From NCBI RefSeq assembly GCF_027596085.1, contig NC_072469.1:13723914-13787913 (forward strand): 64,000 nucleotides of DNA, given 5' to 3'. The translations under genes and the position numbers were made by a program. Below, piece after piece: positions 12,774 to 27,119 of this stretch (its first letter is position 1; each line of letters opens with the position of its first letter). The stretch comes from Anoplopoma fimbria. Lineage: Eukaryota; Chordata; Actinopteri; Perciformes; Anoplopomatidae. Below the pieces are notes generated by a model. It did no database searches, was not told the DNA's origin, and saw only the letters and a list, made by a program, of their open reading frames with translations.

Positions 12774-15353
12774 ACAGTCTTTGGCTTATGCCTGTCAGTG
12801 TTACATTATGCTGTGGATGTGGAGGTAAGATGAACATTACTTTCAGTCCGCCATCTTTCATGTCTGTATGCTATCCTCTCAATGTTTACTAAGAAATATT
12901 ACTGTGTTATTCAATGTTTTAGCTTTTGGAAAAGTGCCTATGGTAACCAGACCCTCATACAATAATGCACAAAACACTGATGGGTTGAAGATTTAAATAC
13001 TTATTGTACAATAATAAATGAGAGACAAATCTCATCACAAAACCCAGAGGTAAGGGGAAGAGGCATGTGCTATATTACAATAGACAAAAATGCATATTTT
13101 ATAGTTTTCCACGAACATGATCTGATTTATGCAAAATACAGAATGTAACCTAAACACATGTTGTTTCAGCAGAGCATATGATTTCCATCTGACTTGTTTT
13201 TTAGTCTTCAGCAAACAACATGTGATTTCAATGTAACAGTTGTTTTCACAGGTTCCAGATGATGCAACGTGATCTCATCCCTACTCGTAAAATATTTTGC
13301 TGCTTGGGCAGAAAACCCCTCCGGCGTCATTATTGTCTTTCACGTAGTATCTGAATGCAGAAGGTTTGTGCGTTGACAACCTTCGTTAAACGGTAATGAT
13401 TAAAGCTGTTACAAGAAGATAAAGTTACTGTGAGGAACTTGTTACTGGTAATGAAACAGTCTTAATTTAATAGTGATGTCTCTATATGATCCATGTAAGT
13501 AAACAAGACCGTCAGCTAAAAAATCACATTTCCATATAGTTATTCTCAATGCTTGTCAGCTTTGCCACCTGGTCCTATTGCACTCCAAATCAAATGAAAT
13601 CATGCAGGTTCCCCAAAAACTCACAGTCTCAAGCTAAACCCAAGCTTAACTGTGAATTTAAGCTTGAAAGTTTGCGGTTTCAAAATAAAAGCCTGTAGTT
13701 CCTTTCCTTCCAGTTTGTATTTTGAACATTCCTAACAAATTTGATCGTTGATTTGTGACCGAAACGTCCAAGTCTTGAGAGATTACCCATGCAGGACAGT
13801 GGAATGTAGCGTGCCGTATAATGCCTATAAAGAAAGATCCCGCCAAGAGTGTGTGTACCAGACAGTCAGGTATAAAGAGGTAAAAAGGGTCTTTTCTGCA
13901 ATACCTCTAACCAATGTAACTTAACACATTAAAGATTAGCTTTGAAGAAAAGAAAACACATTGATTGTGTTTTCACTGACAACAACAAGACTTTTTGTCG
14001 GCTAAAACTACGATAAACAAAAGACTAAAATGTGACTAAAACTAAATCAGGTGTCAAATGAACATGTATGTGTGTGATGAATGTTTTTGGGGATTCATGG
14101 TTAAAAGAAGAACACTTCAGTCCTCAAAGTCATTAAAACGCATGTTTTGGCCATCTGACAGCAGCTAAAATAAACCTACAGCCTTCATTTATCTCCACCA
14201 ACACTCACTCAGCTCCCAACTTCCTCTCTCTTTTTCCTAATCACTCGTCGCGCTTGGTTCCAAACTCCTGTGGAGATAAGTTATGCAGCAGCTGCTACGT
14301 TTAAAGTCCGTAGTCTGTATTCGAAACAGGAAAATACAAAAAAAACAAGAAAGACAGCGCACACCTGGGCGGGCATCTCTCTTTGAGTACGGTTGAATGA
14401 GATCTGTGCTCTGTATAATGGATTCTTGGGCTACCTGTGTCTGCTGATAAACACCAGCAGACACAGGAAACGCAGTGGCGGCCGACCGTCAACTCCAACC
14501 TGCTCACAACGCCGGCCTCCATCTGTTGCCACTTTTGAAAAGAGCGTCTGAAAACAAGTTTGTGTAATTTGGCATGTTCTTTCAAATGGAAATAATCCGC
14601 CTGTTTCTCTTTCCGAAGGGGAGGCTCCCCTCTGTCATGGCTTTCAAGGTAAGATTAAGAGGACGTTTTTTTTGTGTTTTTTTTTTATCGCGCAGGGTTT
14701 AGCTCTCTCCTTCCTCTGGTGATTTCTTTGCTTTCCGTCTGGCTGTTTTGAAATACACAGAGGGCTTTTCTGAGCCGCTCTTTGCCCACTATCGGCCTGT
14801 GAGGAGGCAGCCGTGGACGTATGAACTGTTTAATCTAAAGAGAAATAAATGAATAAAATTAGATTACAAAGATGTGGCATGAAAATCAAAGAACTCCCTC
14901 ACTATTTTTGCAACCAATTTTCTCTATGATGTGAACGAAGGGAAGCGTATCCGCTTTGAGTTTGTAGGTGGCATGGTTGAAAGGAATGGAAGCGTCACAG
15001 GTCATCACTATTGGGTAAATTCAGAGATATATTTTACATTTTAGTGTATATATACGCATAAATTGTTTGCCATTGCATTGCATTATCTCAGCCCCGGGCT
15101 AGCTTCTTGCATCAAATTTGCTACTGCCTCTAAAGCTCTTAATTTCAAGAGATGCCAAATTTTACAAGTTGCACCTTTAGAGCAATAAATGTTGACATGG
15201 AGACTTTTTTTCACCTCCTGGCTTGAGAACAGGACGAACAGATTGGAGCTCTAATGCGGCAGCCAACATGACCAGCAGTGCAAACAAGTGTGACTCAGAT
15301 AGGACCATATGATAAACAGTCTGATCCCACTGATGAGTGAAGTGGAGGTCAAA

Positions 15354-15463
<110 letters not shown>

Positions 15464-17737
15464 ATGCATGAGTGTGTGCTTTAAAAGCTTGGTAAGGAAA
15501 TGTTTCCATTGAACACGTAGGGACAGAAAGCGTCATGTCTGCAGTAAGTGAACATGGCTGTTTTGCATCCCATTAGAGGCCGTCAGTGCTGACGCCAACG
15601 TTAGCATTTTTTCCCCTGGAGCAGCCTAATACAACTGCAGCCTGCTTTAGTAAGAAAAAACATCACAAGGGTTTAGTGTTACAGCTGGATTCTGTGACCT
15701 GACTGAATCACAGCTGCCGCTGGCAAAGTTTAACTACATCATATTGTTTTGTATTCGTAGCTTTAGTCAAAAATGCTAAGCCTCAATGTGATTAATAGGA
15801 TTGCAAATTTTGATAGCAGCCAAAGATGAGACATGTGGTCAGTGGTGTGGAACATGGGATGCCATGCAGAGTGCCCATGTACATGGTATGTGCCTGAGCC
15901 AGTTGTCCACCTGGACTTCCCGAACTAGAGACAATTTCACTGTACATTTGACTTTTGATAATTTAAATAACAACATCTGATATTACAAGTCTAATGCCCC
16001 AAGAAAATTCTCCCTTTTTCCGTTGCTACTACTCCTGTTGTTTTGCACACAAACGTTTGAATTAAGTAATTCGATTTTATAAAGTTGGGGGACTCAGAGA
16101 TGGATTACGAAAAAGAAAAGTCAAAGTTGATGCTGTGGAGATTGACATATCCTGACTTCTAGTTCCTCGTATGGGTATGACTTCAAACAAAACGAAGCAA
16201 AACTGAATACCATTTTCATCACAAACTATCTACACAGGATGAATGTTTTTCATGCACGTCTTAACAGATAACATCATATCAATACAACTGTGAACACTGG
16301 GTGCAAAACTTCCTATCCACCTGCTCAACCTTTACAAATGTAACTGTGTCCAGAAGCGTATTCCTACACTTTAAGTCCATTTTCATCATATGGACTAACT
16401 AGACTGATAACCTACATTTGGCTTTACTGCAGAGGGTATTTACCGTTCTTGTAAACTTCAAGTCCCCAGGTTGTAACAATGGCTACAAACGGGTCATGTT
16501 AGAAATTAGTAGTCACTAAACCCAAGCTGAGATATCTGATGGTCACCCGACTAATTCCCTCAGACTTGACAAAGCCATAAAAGTCGTAAAAATTTATGCC
16601 ATTTATTGCTACAATAGTGTAATTTCCAGTGTTTCACCCTCCTCTCTCATATCTGAACATTCCAGAAGTCAGGTGGTCAAATCAGCCGCCAACTGTATAT
16701 TTGCCAATCCAAAGGGTTTGGAATGCAGGAGGCGCTCGCTGCCGATCACTCACATCAGCGAACTGCCAGCTGCTGACATTTAGCGGCAAACATCACAGCG
16801 TACAGCGTTCACACAAATGTAAACACAGAAGAAAGCGTTCACACTTAGAACAAACTCTCAGATCTAACACAGCCAGGTTCTCTGTGTGGGAGAACTACCT
16901 CTGTATCGAAACCACATCGCACGCTGAAACCACGATAAAACGCCAGAGAGACTGTGGCGGAACAACACACACTCACGCTACGCTTCTCAGAGGTTTGGAG
17001 GAGAACCCGGGCTCCAGCCTAACCCAGTGAGCCGGTTCTTGACATGCTGATGGAGCAGATGGGAAACGGCAACACCGGCTTCAAAGGTGAGACTGGATGT
17101 CCAAGAAGGGTGATTAAAGGTATGCTTGTTTCTTACGAGCTATAAAATGCAACTTTTCCAAATCAATTGCTGCATTAGACTGTAACAAGGGAAAATTCTA
17201 AAATATTTATTTAAGCAGGATATGCCTCTGGCCAAATAAAACACTTCCAGTCATCATTCTTGCCCTGATGTGACACCAGAGCGAGCATTTAGGGGCATGT
17301 TAAAAGGAGGTATTTCCGTAATATTACGGGGTATGGTTATGTGACGTGCTACATTTCCTTCTGTTTATTGAGGTACTGCTTAACTACATGAAACCTGACA
17401 AGAACAACATAGCTTTTTAATAACTTTCACTTTCTGATTGATGTTGGAACTGTAACACAAATATCCTGTCTCACCCCAAACAACTGGGATGGGACTGTGA
17501 CCCACCTAAAAACCTGATAAAAAACACGTTCTTCATTTGCCAAACTATAAATCCTGATGTCCTCCCTATTACTTTTGTGCATAAAGATTCCACTCTTTGT
17601 GACTTTCCACAATACATTAAAAATTTACTTTGGTTGTTTATGGTTTATGATACTTGAAAAACTGATGATATTCCCATCAGCCACAGTTTTTTTGCTAGTT
17701 GGCTAACTTTAGCATGATTAAATGCTAAATAAAATGG

Positions 17738-17835
17738 TTAACACAGTGAACAATATGCTGTGCTATGCTAAACATCAGCACATTAGCATTGTCATTGCGA
17801 GAATGTAAGCATGCTGATGTTAGCATTTAGCAAAA
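17738..17835. repeat. GTTAGCATG-type dispersed repeat, copy 1
   Basis: Contains CTAAACATCAGCACATTAGC and AAGCATGCTGATGTTAGCAT. Similar GTTAGCATG-rich segments occur at 42.4 and 57.3 kb. Confidence 0.5.
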
Positions 17836-20800
17836 ATGTACAGTCTTGCCAAGCAGGTGGCATATTTTATTTTCGCCCCTGCCCCTTAAAGCATGAGCAA
17901 ATAAACTTCCTTAAAAAAATGTTTTGTTGTATTTTTCATTACAGCCTGACAGCAATAAACAAATCAAATGTCAAATCAAAAAAGAGAGAAGAATCTGCTG
18001 AAAATGGCTTTAGCAAGACTAAAATAAATCCGTCCATTCAGGGCTGAATCAGGCCAAATGAAGCTGCTAGCTTGACAGTTAGCAACAATGTTGCCGACTT
18101 GGCAAATTTCTTGCTTAATTTAGTGATTCTGGGATATAGTGCTCCTAGCTTCTTTCTTTGGAAAACGGTTAGCAGCATTACTCGGATTTTCGTTGGGATC
18201 ATTTTAAAAATCAAGCGCACTCTTTCTGTCTCTCAAGATCACCAACCCTATAAAACTAGGACAGACATCACTACTGTTGATCGGAGGATAATCAATATGA
18301 TTTAAGCATGACTACTGATCGGAACCAGCCGACCAGGTGAGCAGGTTTAAAAGCTAAGATCCAGGATCTCACCCAAACTCCAAACAACAGTGAGAGCAGC
18401 TAGTTGGTACTGGTTTGTTTTGGTACAAGAATAGGCGACAATTGGCATTGGGATTTTCAGATTTTGGTTGATCTACCGCACAAGCTCCAGTGGTTCAGTG
18501 TGTTATAGTGGTGTATTTAGTCAGTCGTAAGGTTTATGCTACTTCCTGACATTGTGTACGTGACTGGACTTGACAGCAATGAATTGTGACATTTTGTTGC
18601 ATACTACACACTGTGTCCAAGGCTAGCATTTGTGGTTGCGGCTTGTAAACTGCGTACGAAAGTCAGATCAATGACAGAGACACAGAGAATGAGACTAAAC
18701 ATGCAAATAAACCCCCGTATAAAATCTGAATCTTCTTGTTTTATTGATTTTCTTTGCAGTTTGGCTTTGTTTACCATCTGTTTCTTGGAAATCTACCGAG
18801 GCTTCACAAATGCTAGATGACCCAGCCTCAGGTTGAATGACAGATCATCAAGTTGAGTGACGGCAGTGGGTGGGCTTTTAACAGGTGGGCACATGCACGG
18901 AATATGTAAACAAGCTGTACACAGACACTCTCTGACTCTTTGCACACACACACACACACCAAGTCAATTGCATGCTCCTCACCTCTTTTACTCCTCACCT
19001 TCTGGACTCTGCAGGACAGTTGGATGGGAGCCTTCATCTTCATCTAGTAAACACACACTCTCAGTGTCAGGACAACATGCCTTTTCAAAGTCCACGCTGA
19101 GCCTGAATAAATGCTCACGGCCTTGTGAACCAACACTTGCAATGCCCCGCGGACAGATGCACGAGTGCATACACACACACACACACACGCGACCCCCACA
19201 GAGGAAGCAAGATTAGCTTTTTGCTGCTGCTGTAATTCAGTTATCCCTCGCCGCCGGAGGCCAAACGGCGGGCAGGGAGCAGGATTGTGCTGTGTCTGTA
19301 CTTTGCGTGGCTGGCGGCTTGCTTATCCCTCTTGTGCACAGGTGAATGCATTTTCCCCTCTACGCCTCATCCCCCACTGTCTTCCCACAACCTCAGTACA
19401 CCGTTTGTGTGCCACCCTCGCTGCTAAGCTGCCATCTCGAATCCACCATTGTGACAGGGAAAATTTATGACACGGGCTCCCCTCAGGAATTTTACCGTCG
19501 GCAAGGTGCATTTGCTCACGCCTCACCTCTGCTCCCAAGCAGTTGCTGAAACCATACGTCAAAGTTGGCAGAAGGGGAGGGGGGGGTTTGTGGGGCGACG
19601 CGGTGACAAGGCCCACAAACGTATAACAGCAAAGCAGCGGTGCCAGCGAGCACTTGGCGTGCCAGAGGCCCACGTCATTAATCTGCGGACCAAACGCATG
19701 CACACCATCCATGAGTCATGAGCGCACATATACGCACGCATGCACACAGTGGGAGGCAGCTTCCTGGAGCGGGTTGGCCCGCAATCCGGGGCTTTTTTCC
19801 CCTCCCTCCACCGAGGACCCCTTGCCAGGCCGGGCTCGGAAAGAGGTCACATTCTCCAAGGTGTGTCTAAACAGAGATGACATGTGGATGTGCTGGCACG
19901 AGCAGCGCTCTCGGCTCCCTACCGCCGCATCTCGCGACGCCTGCCAGAAAAGCAGCCGCAGTTGTTTTCTTTCCCCTCTCTTTTTTTCTCCTTCCCTTTT
20001 TCCCCCCCCGAAAAAAGAGCAGCTCCTTGCCAGAGAAAACGAGATCATTGTTTGTTTTAATGGTTGTTCCATACCTCAGGTTTACTCTGCCTTAAGAAAT
20101 ACCAATAAAGCAGAGAACGTGCTTGACAACTGGAATGATGCTTAATGTTAATTTGGGTACGCCATTGCTTCTATCGCCTGAGGAGTTCTTTCTGTCACTT
20201 TTCATTAAACAGTTTCTCTACCGACTGACATGTTTGTGGAAACGTATCCCCATGACTTATTCCCATCATAACATGACAGCGTAGTATTTACAGTATATGT
20301 ATCATCAGATCTTTCTCTAATTACACCTTGGCAGACGGTTATGATAACAAATGCGTGAATTAGGAAAATGTGTAAAGAAAACACAAACTATTGTGGTTTC
20401 TTTTCATTTTTTAAAAATATAATCAGTGAGGTTGGATGTTGAATGTTGCCAAATCCCTGGTTCCTGCGAGCAGTATGATTTGCGAGTGACACCTTCCTGT
20501 GAAACAGGATGTCTCCATTTAGACTGACTCACAATGGAAGGTGAGCTGCTCATATTAAAGATGCCCTCCAGACATGTTTTAAAACATAAAAATAATCTGC
20601 TTTGAATTATAATTTGTCTGATGCGGTGCTGGTATGTGTGTGTGTACTCAAATAAGTTTCCAAACTACATTCATATAAGTTGCGCATAGGATCATGATTG
20701 GTTTCTAAATAAGTCGTGATGGTGCAACATGCTTGTCTTAAACTCATATATTAAATGCACCCCTTCAGCATATGAATGTGGGAACAGCTTTGAAAGGTCA

Positions 20801-21040
20801 AACATTAAAGTGAGGTAACAATACGCATAACACTTTTGAGTGGAGGGGGACTTTAAAGCTAAGATCATAGCAGTTTCTAGATTGTAATGCTTCCTCTCTC
20901 TGAAATGTATTTCTTTTGTAACTGATTAAACCAATGGCAATTTAAAGTCAGCGTGAAACTGAAAAATAATTTAAAGCTTTTCATTAATATTTGAATAGCA
21001 GCAAAAACAATTATGTGTTATCACCTTATAAAGGTGATAT

Positions 21041-21265
21041 GGCTAACGTGTTAGCAAACAGTTGCGTGTTTACACAGACATTTAGCAACTTTAGCATTTA
21101 TTTGGATTTGGTTTTTCTGTTCACCTGACAAATGTTAAGTCCTATTTCCGCACTCCTTTTTGCTTCAATTTAGTCTCCTCCAACTCTTGAGAATCTAGCG
21201 TCTTCGCTGCTAAATGCTCCATGTTGAACTGCAGATTCGCGATGGGTTTGTCACTACAAGCAACA
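21041..21265. repeat. dispersed repeat, copy related to 33.5 kb
   Basis: Starts GGCTAACGTGTTAGC and shares, in the same order, TTAGCATT, TTCACCTG, AAGTCC, TAGTCTCCTCC and GCTGCTAAATGCTCC-like words with 33,511-33,750. It is non-coding and diverged. Confidence 0.55.
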
Positions 21266-21550
21266 CCTTTTACAGTACACATAGTTGTTTGATACATTGT
21301 TAATATACAAATATATATATGTGCGGCTTTAAATGTTAAAATGTTAAATGTACCAAAGGCACCCTAGCTCTTTGATCTTAATAGGTAAAAGATGCCATCA
21401 ACTAGTCTTACATTTGTGAAGGATTGCTAAACGCAAATGATCTGTTCCCAGAAGGAACTTTTAGCACTTTTAAAATGAGCTACGAGTAACATCTTCATTT
21501 TCGTGTCACAGGCCCAATGCTGCTCTTGTGCCTCCCCCGGCTGATAGGCC

Positions 21551-21573
21551 TTTTTTTTTTTTTTTTTTTTTTT
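21551..21573. repeat. poly(T) tract
   Basis: Homopolymer of about 23 T. Confidence 0.9.
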
Positions 21574-22855
21574 GAGCTGACAGCGCAGGATCACAGCTAT
21601 CTGGTAAATGGAAATGCGCTGAAAGCTACCCACACTCAGCGGATTGCTTTGGCTTGCATCATTTTGCTGGCTGAATTAGTGCTTACAAGGTGGTAATAAA
21701 ACAACTGGGAGCTGTAACATTGAGTTCAGGGTGAAGACAGCACTGTGAGGAGGACCCCCTGGGGTATCTATAGCCCTGAGCCCATAGATATGTCTACAGG
21801 TCCTGGCCAAGACCTTAGCGGGTATCAGGTTCATCGCAGAGCTCATCAGATTCAGACCTTTCCTGGTTTTGATTTACTGCATCTCGGAACATCACTTGCA
21901 TCTGGTTTTCACTGGCAAATCAAACCCAGTTGTTGTGGGAGTACACAGAGTTATCCGAAAAAAGGACTTTATGGATCGTAGGAGTTTACAGGTTGTAAAT
22001 ATTTATTTATGTGTTCTGGCACTCAGGTACCGAGGTTATATCACAGCAGTATTCAGGATGTGATGAGGCCACAGGGAGCTACAGTGAGTGCAACGGGCCA
22101 GGGGGGTATGAAGAGCAGAACATAGAGGAGATATGAGGTGTGGTCAGGATGAGGTCACCGAGGAGAGCATGGGAGTGGACAGGATCAGGTTTGAGTGAGG
22201 GTATCTTTCAGAGAACTGCAGTGGGTGCAGATGAGAAGTAATTTGATATCCTAACAGTCAATACCGTGGATGTACTGTTTATAGACAGGCATTATGCTAA
22301 CATTAAGTAGTCTATGAGTGTTACTCTAATCAGAGCGTGATGTAATAAACACTGGAAAGCACTTATGCATGTGTAAAAGTCAATGTAGTGTTCTGTTTGT
22401 GTGGTAATATTTCTGCTTGTAACACCTGTTATGTACTTTCAAAGCATAATATAATGTGTTGTTCTCTTAACTTTCCCATCATGTAACTATATGGACCCGA
22501 CAGAGAGCAGCTTTAAATTAAGTGTTTGTGAAAGCTGGGACTGTGGCCTTAATCATTTAGCGTGGCCTTTTGGAACTGGCTGATTGATAGGCTCCGAATC
22601 CCGGTGTACTCAAGAGTTTGGTTATAACTTTAGTATATCCAGCATCCAACAGCAAAGTAAACTGTGTTCAAGTCTTCAAAGCCCTGAAGAGCAGAGCGCT
22701 GTTTGCTTGTTAATGCAAAGTATTTTAATATTGAAATTGTTGTGTGTCCAAATAGCGTTAAATACAACAAAGCACTCCCTTGGGTCCCAAGTAATACGCC
22801 CAGCAAGTGTGAAGTAGAAGCGGTTAGCTAGCGGTTCATAGGATATGCAGAGAAC

Positions 22856-22900
22856 AGACAGGCAGACAGACAGACAGACAGACAGACGGACAGGCAGACA
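22856..22900. repeat. (ACAG)n microsatellite
   Basis: Imperfect ACAG/GCAG tetranucleotide repeat. Confidence 0.9.
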
Positions 22901-25900
22901 TTCCTTGCATTAGATTACCCATCCTAGCTTTAAAATTGATGCTTATTGGAATCCCATTTTGCTGTTGTTTTGTTGTTGAGGCATTCTTTTCAACACGACA
23001 TCCTCATGGTGGTGCTAGAGGAAAGTCAGGGGATTACCAAAGTCTTTAGGATATATCCTCTGGGAACCATGAATGTCTGTACAAAAATTGATGGTGATCA
23101 ATCTAATGTTTCTGAGATATTTAAATCCAAACCAAAGAGGTGGACAAACCAAATGACTATCTGAAACTATATATAACATATCAATGTGTGACTTTTCTAA
23201 TTTACGATCCCTTGACAGAAAAAGTTAGCTCCCCCCGTTGAAGCAGCTTTGGAGGACAGGTTTAGGTCACACATTCCATCAGTCCAATCTGTCGGCCCGA
23301 CTCTGATCCTCTTCTCCTCCCTGACTAATTTCATTTAGCTACTGACGATTGAAGGTAAGTCCTTATTAGCCTCTTTTATTAACCACTAATTATGCTTCAG
23401 ACAGCAGCCAGCTGTTTGCATGCGGCAGCTTTTCCCTCCAGTTAGCATCAGGGGCGTGTTGATGTGTGAGGGTCGGGTAAATGAGCCTGTTAGGCACCTG
23501 AGGGTGAACTACTGCCATAACAATGATGGAAAAGTGCTGTTAGGGGCCCCGGAGTTCTCGTGTTGTCTCCTCATCACTCTTTAGAGCCAGGCTGAGCAGT
23601 TGGAACAGGATAACACGGTCATTTGGAGTTGAACTAAAGAGAGCAGTGTTTTTGTTCCCCTTCGGCTTTTGGGGGTTTGGAGAGCACAACAGGGAGCCCC
23701 GAGGCTGAGTCACTCTCTCCTCTTGGTTACGGATTTTTTGTGTTTTTGTTTGGATCCCTGCGCCTCTCAAGTTATACACCTGACCGTCAGCTTTTTTCCC
23801 ACAAGCACACACGGACACACACACACCAAAAAACGTTGGATGTCAAGCGTGTTTATGCTCAGACCGGTGCATGTTTTGTAGATGACACAAGCAACCTCTT
23901 CCTGCTCAACAAATCCATAAAATCCACCACCTCTGGACGACGGGTGTGGCAGGAAATAACTTCTCTGGTGAGCTTTAGTATCACGTATAGGCTGGTGTGA
24001 GGGGAACTGCATTGCAATTCTCCAAATCTTCCTTTAATCCCTACACCACCACCCAGCGCAGCATGCTGTTCACTGGGTCGCCTCTCTTCATCACCCACCT
24101 GGTTAGCAGCAGCCCCCCTCCCACCCAAAAAGGCCCTCAGCTAGTCTGCTCCCCACAGCAGGCTGACAGACCCCGGGCTGGGCCGCAGGATTTGGCAGGT
24201 CGGCGGAGGTGGAGAATGGATGGATGCTGTAGTAGGAGGAAGGAGGTGTGTTTGTTGGTGTTGATTAGAGGATCAGAGGCTCTAATGATGTCAGGTGGCG
24301 GCGGGAGGGAAGTCTCTGAACTTCGGTCCAAAGGCTTCGATTTTGAGGCACGGTGCGCACTTGGAAGTGCACACACACACAGACACACACAGACACACAC
24401 ACACACAGACACAGAGTCCCACCTAATGGTGAAGTGCGTTGTAGGGGAGCTCCTCTCAAAAGGCTGAGATGCTTTTGACTGATTCAGTGATTGGCAGATT
24501 GTTCAAGTGCAGCAGTTAAAAGTTCTTCACCCTGGATGGAGGGAATCATGTGACCCAGACTTCTGCTCTCAACATCTATCCACCTGACGTAGTAAATACT
24601 CACCCCAGCCATGTCCAGAGGATGTGTGCTCACAAGGGAAACATAAAATGAGAAGTTAATGCCAGAATAAAGGCTACACAATTTCTCAATTAATTACGGA
24701 AGCTACTGAGGGATTGTAAAAGTCAACCCTAGTTGAGTGCTGAAATGCAAAAAAAAGGAAATGGATCACTTATTTCAGAAAACTAAACTTTATCAGTCAA
24801 TACTTTTAAGTCCAAAAATGTAGATCATTCTACAATACCTTTTGGACTGCAGGTTGGATAAAATGAGACATTTGAGGTTTTTGATGGGTTTTCATTCTCT
24901 ATTATTGGACATTTTACACAAAAAGTTACAAATAGCTTTTTTCCCAGATTAATAATGAAAATAATCAGGTGATTTATAGAGTTAACTATATTTAAAGTTA
25001 CTTTTAAATACCCTTAAGTAACACGTTTATTCTGACGTTGGAAAAATTTGTTTGAAAATGTATATTATCTTAAGGTCAATTTACAAGATTTGTCCGGAGC
25101 TTTAAATCATATTTTACGGTCTTTGTCAGACTCTTCATAGTGTGCCATAATTGATGATTTTAGTTAACACTTCATCTCAAAAGGTCTGTAAATTGGTACA
25201 AATTCTACGAAAGGAAAAGGGACCTCAGTGCTCAGTTGGTAAACTTCCAGTTAATTAATTCAAATTAATTGACAGCAGAGTATTTTAATCAGTGCACAGC
25301 TGAACGTGCAACATTTGTTTAAATTAGAGCAACAAGAAGAATAGTTTCCAATAATAAATGAACCTTTACTGAGTGTTTACTTGGGTTGAAATGACGCAGT
25401 ACATTCAATGATGTCTTCCTCTTCGTTAGTACAAGTTTACAAAGATATTTCTCGAAAAAGGTCAAAGGAAATAAGAAGGAAATTGTTAGGTCTTTACAGA
25501 CTCGTAAAATAAAGCAGTTTGTCTCTATTTCTGCGGTATCTGTCAGTTTAAAGTGGCTGATATTAACTCAGTGCCTTTAATAATTGACCTCACTATGACA
25601 CCATTAATGTTTGTTAGATGTGCTTTCCATATTTTAACCATTGGACACTGACACTGTCCCACTCATTTAAAGCTACTGACAGGCCATGGGAAGGTGTTTA
25701 TATAGAGACGACAACAAGTTTAGAAGATTTATGCAAAATAATTTGTATAGTTACCATTAGCTGGCAAGGTTGAGATGCACTTGAACGCTCTGGAAAAAGC
25801 TACAAAGTGGACCTTGAGTCTAAAGATTATTTTGTCTAAAAATAATCCTCAGTTGCAGCCTTGGCCACAATTTACTCTTACTTTATTATTTTCCATCCGT

Positions 25901-26337
25901 AGGTTAATTCCATCATAAGCCAGAGGAATAAAAGCTAAACTTCTGTAGAGCTCATACTGTGGTGTGTGGTCCGCTGGAGCTGATGTGCCCCAGGTGCTGC
26001 ACAGACTGCATCCAGCTCTCAAAGTGACCGTCCAGGTCTAAATTGGACAAGAGACAGAGGAGAGACACAGCGAGCGAAGGGGACCTGAGGCACGTGGCTG
26101 CGCTCCACATTATATAAATCCACACTGCTTTTATGGGCTCCATCAGGGTAGAGATCTAAATCTGGGTTAACAAGCAGAGCTTACCACTAAGAGCCCAGGG
26201 CACCAGAAAAGAGAAGAAAAGTCCTCTTTCTGAGATTCATTTCCCATAAATCATCTCAGGGCCCCAGTCTTTGAAGTGGCTTTCTTAGACTCTGGACAGG
26301 AAGTGTGGGGATTGAGCTTTTTTCCAACCCAAAGAGG

Positions 26338-26735
26338 GAAAGGAGAGGAGAGGAGAGGAATGGAGAGGAGACGAGAGGAAAGGAGACTAGACGAGACGAG
26401 AGGAAAGAAGAGGAGAGGACAGGAGAAGAGAGGAAAGGAGAGGAAAAGAGAAGAGAAGAGAGGAGAGGAAAATAGAGGAGAGGAGAGGATTAGAGAGGAA
26501 AAAAGAAAAGAAAGGAAATAAAAGAGAGGAGAGGAGGGGAGGGAAAAAAGAAGAGAAGAGAGGAGAGGAAAAGAGAGGAGAGGAATGGCGAGGAAAAAGG
26601 AAAAGAAGAAAAGAGAGGAGAGGAGAAGAGGAGAGGAGCAGAGAGGAGAAGAGAGGTGAGGAGAAGAGAGGAGAGGAAAAGAGATGAATCAGGAATCAGG
26701 AGAAGAGAGGAGAGGAGGGAGGTGGAATCAGGAGA
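26338..26735. repeat. 390-bp near-pure purine tract
   Basis: (GAGAGGA)-type repeat with very few pyrimidines on the plus strand over almost 400 bp. Such polypurine-polypyrimidine DNA can form triplex (H-DNA) structures; this is known of the class, not shown here. The open frames over it are meaningless. Confidence 0.92.
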
Positions 26736-27119
26736 GGAACCCATAGCCCCATTGTGATGCTGAGAGCAACTGATAATCCACACATAAATAGAAACGGTGA
26801 ACAAAAAGGGAACACAGCATGCAGAAGAATATGTGCTAAGCCTTATTTGGTCTCTCATTGTTCTCCGCTCGTCATCTTCTGTAGATGGAGGAGAGGAGGA
26901 GGAGAGGGGAGGAGTGCCGCTGGGCAGGCACGCCGCCAAATGCAAATATTGCGGAATAAACGGTGTTAAAGCTCAACTGTGCCACTTTGCACCTAAGCCC
27001 ATGTTGAATCAACAGCGTTATCATAAACAAAACATTATGTTGGTGTGGAAGTGGGCTGAGCGTCGACAGATGGTTAAGAGCATTAGGGAGATACCTGCCA
27101 AAGGGCGCCTCTCACCCCG

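Larger units (their letters stand above)
21270..27110. other. intergenic, no gene recognised
   Basis: No exon is supported on either strand. It includes a polyT upstream edge, an ACAG tract, a CA tract near 24.37 kb, AT-rich DNA at 24.7-25.9 kb and the purine tract listed separately. Confidence 0.5.

Noticed and set aside
16629..17030. 133-codon plus-strand open frame
   Set aside because: No domain, no codon-usage signal I trust and no splice context beyond the small piece reported at 17,044.
26276..26945. Open frames over the purine tract
   Set aside because: They are Glu/Arg- or Ser/Leu-repeat artefacts of GAGAGGA DNA.
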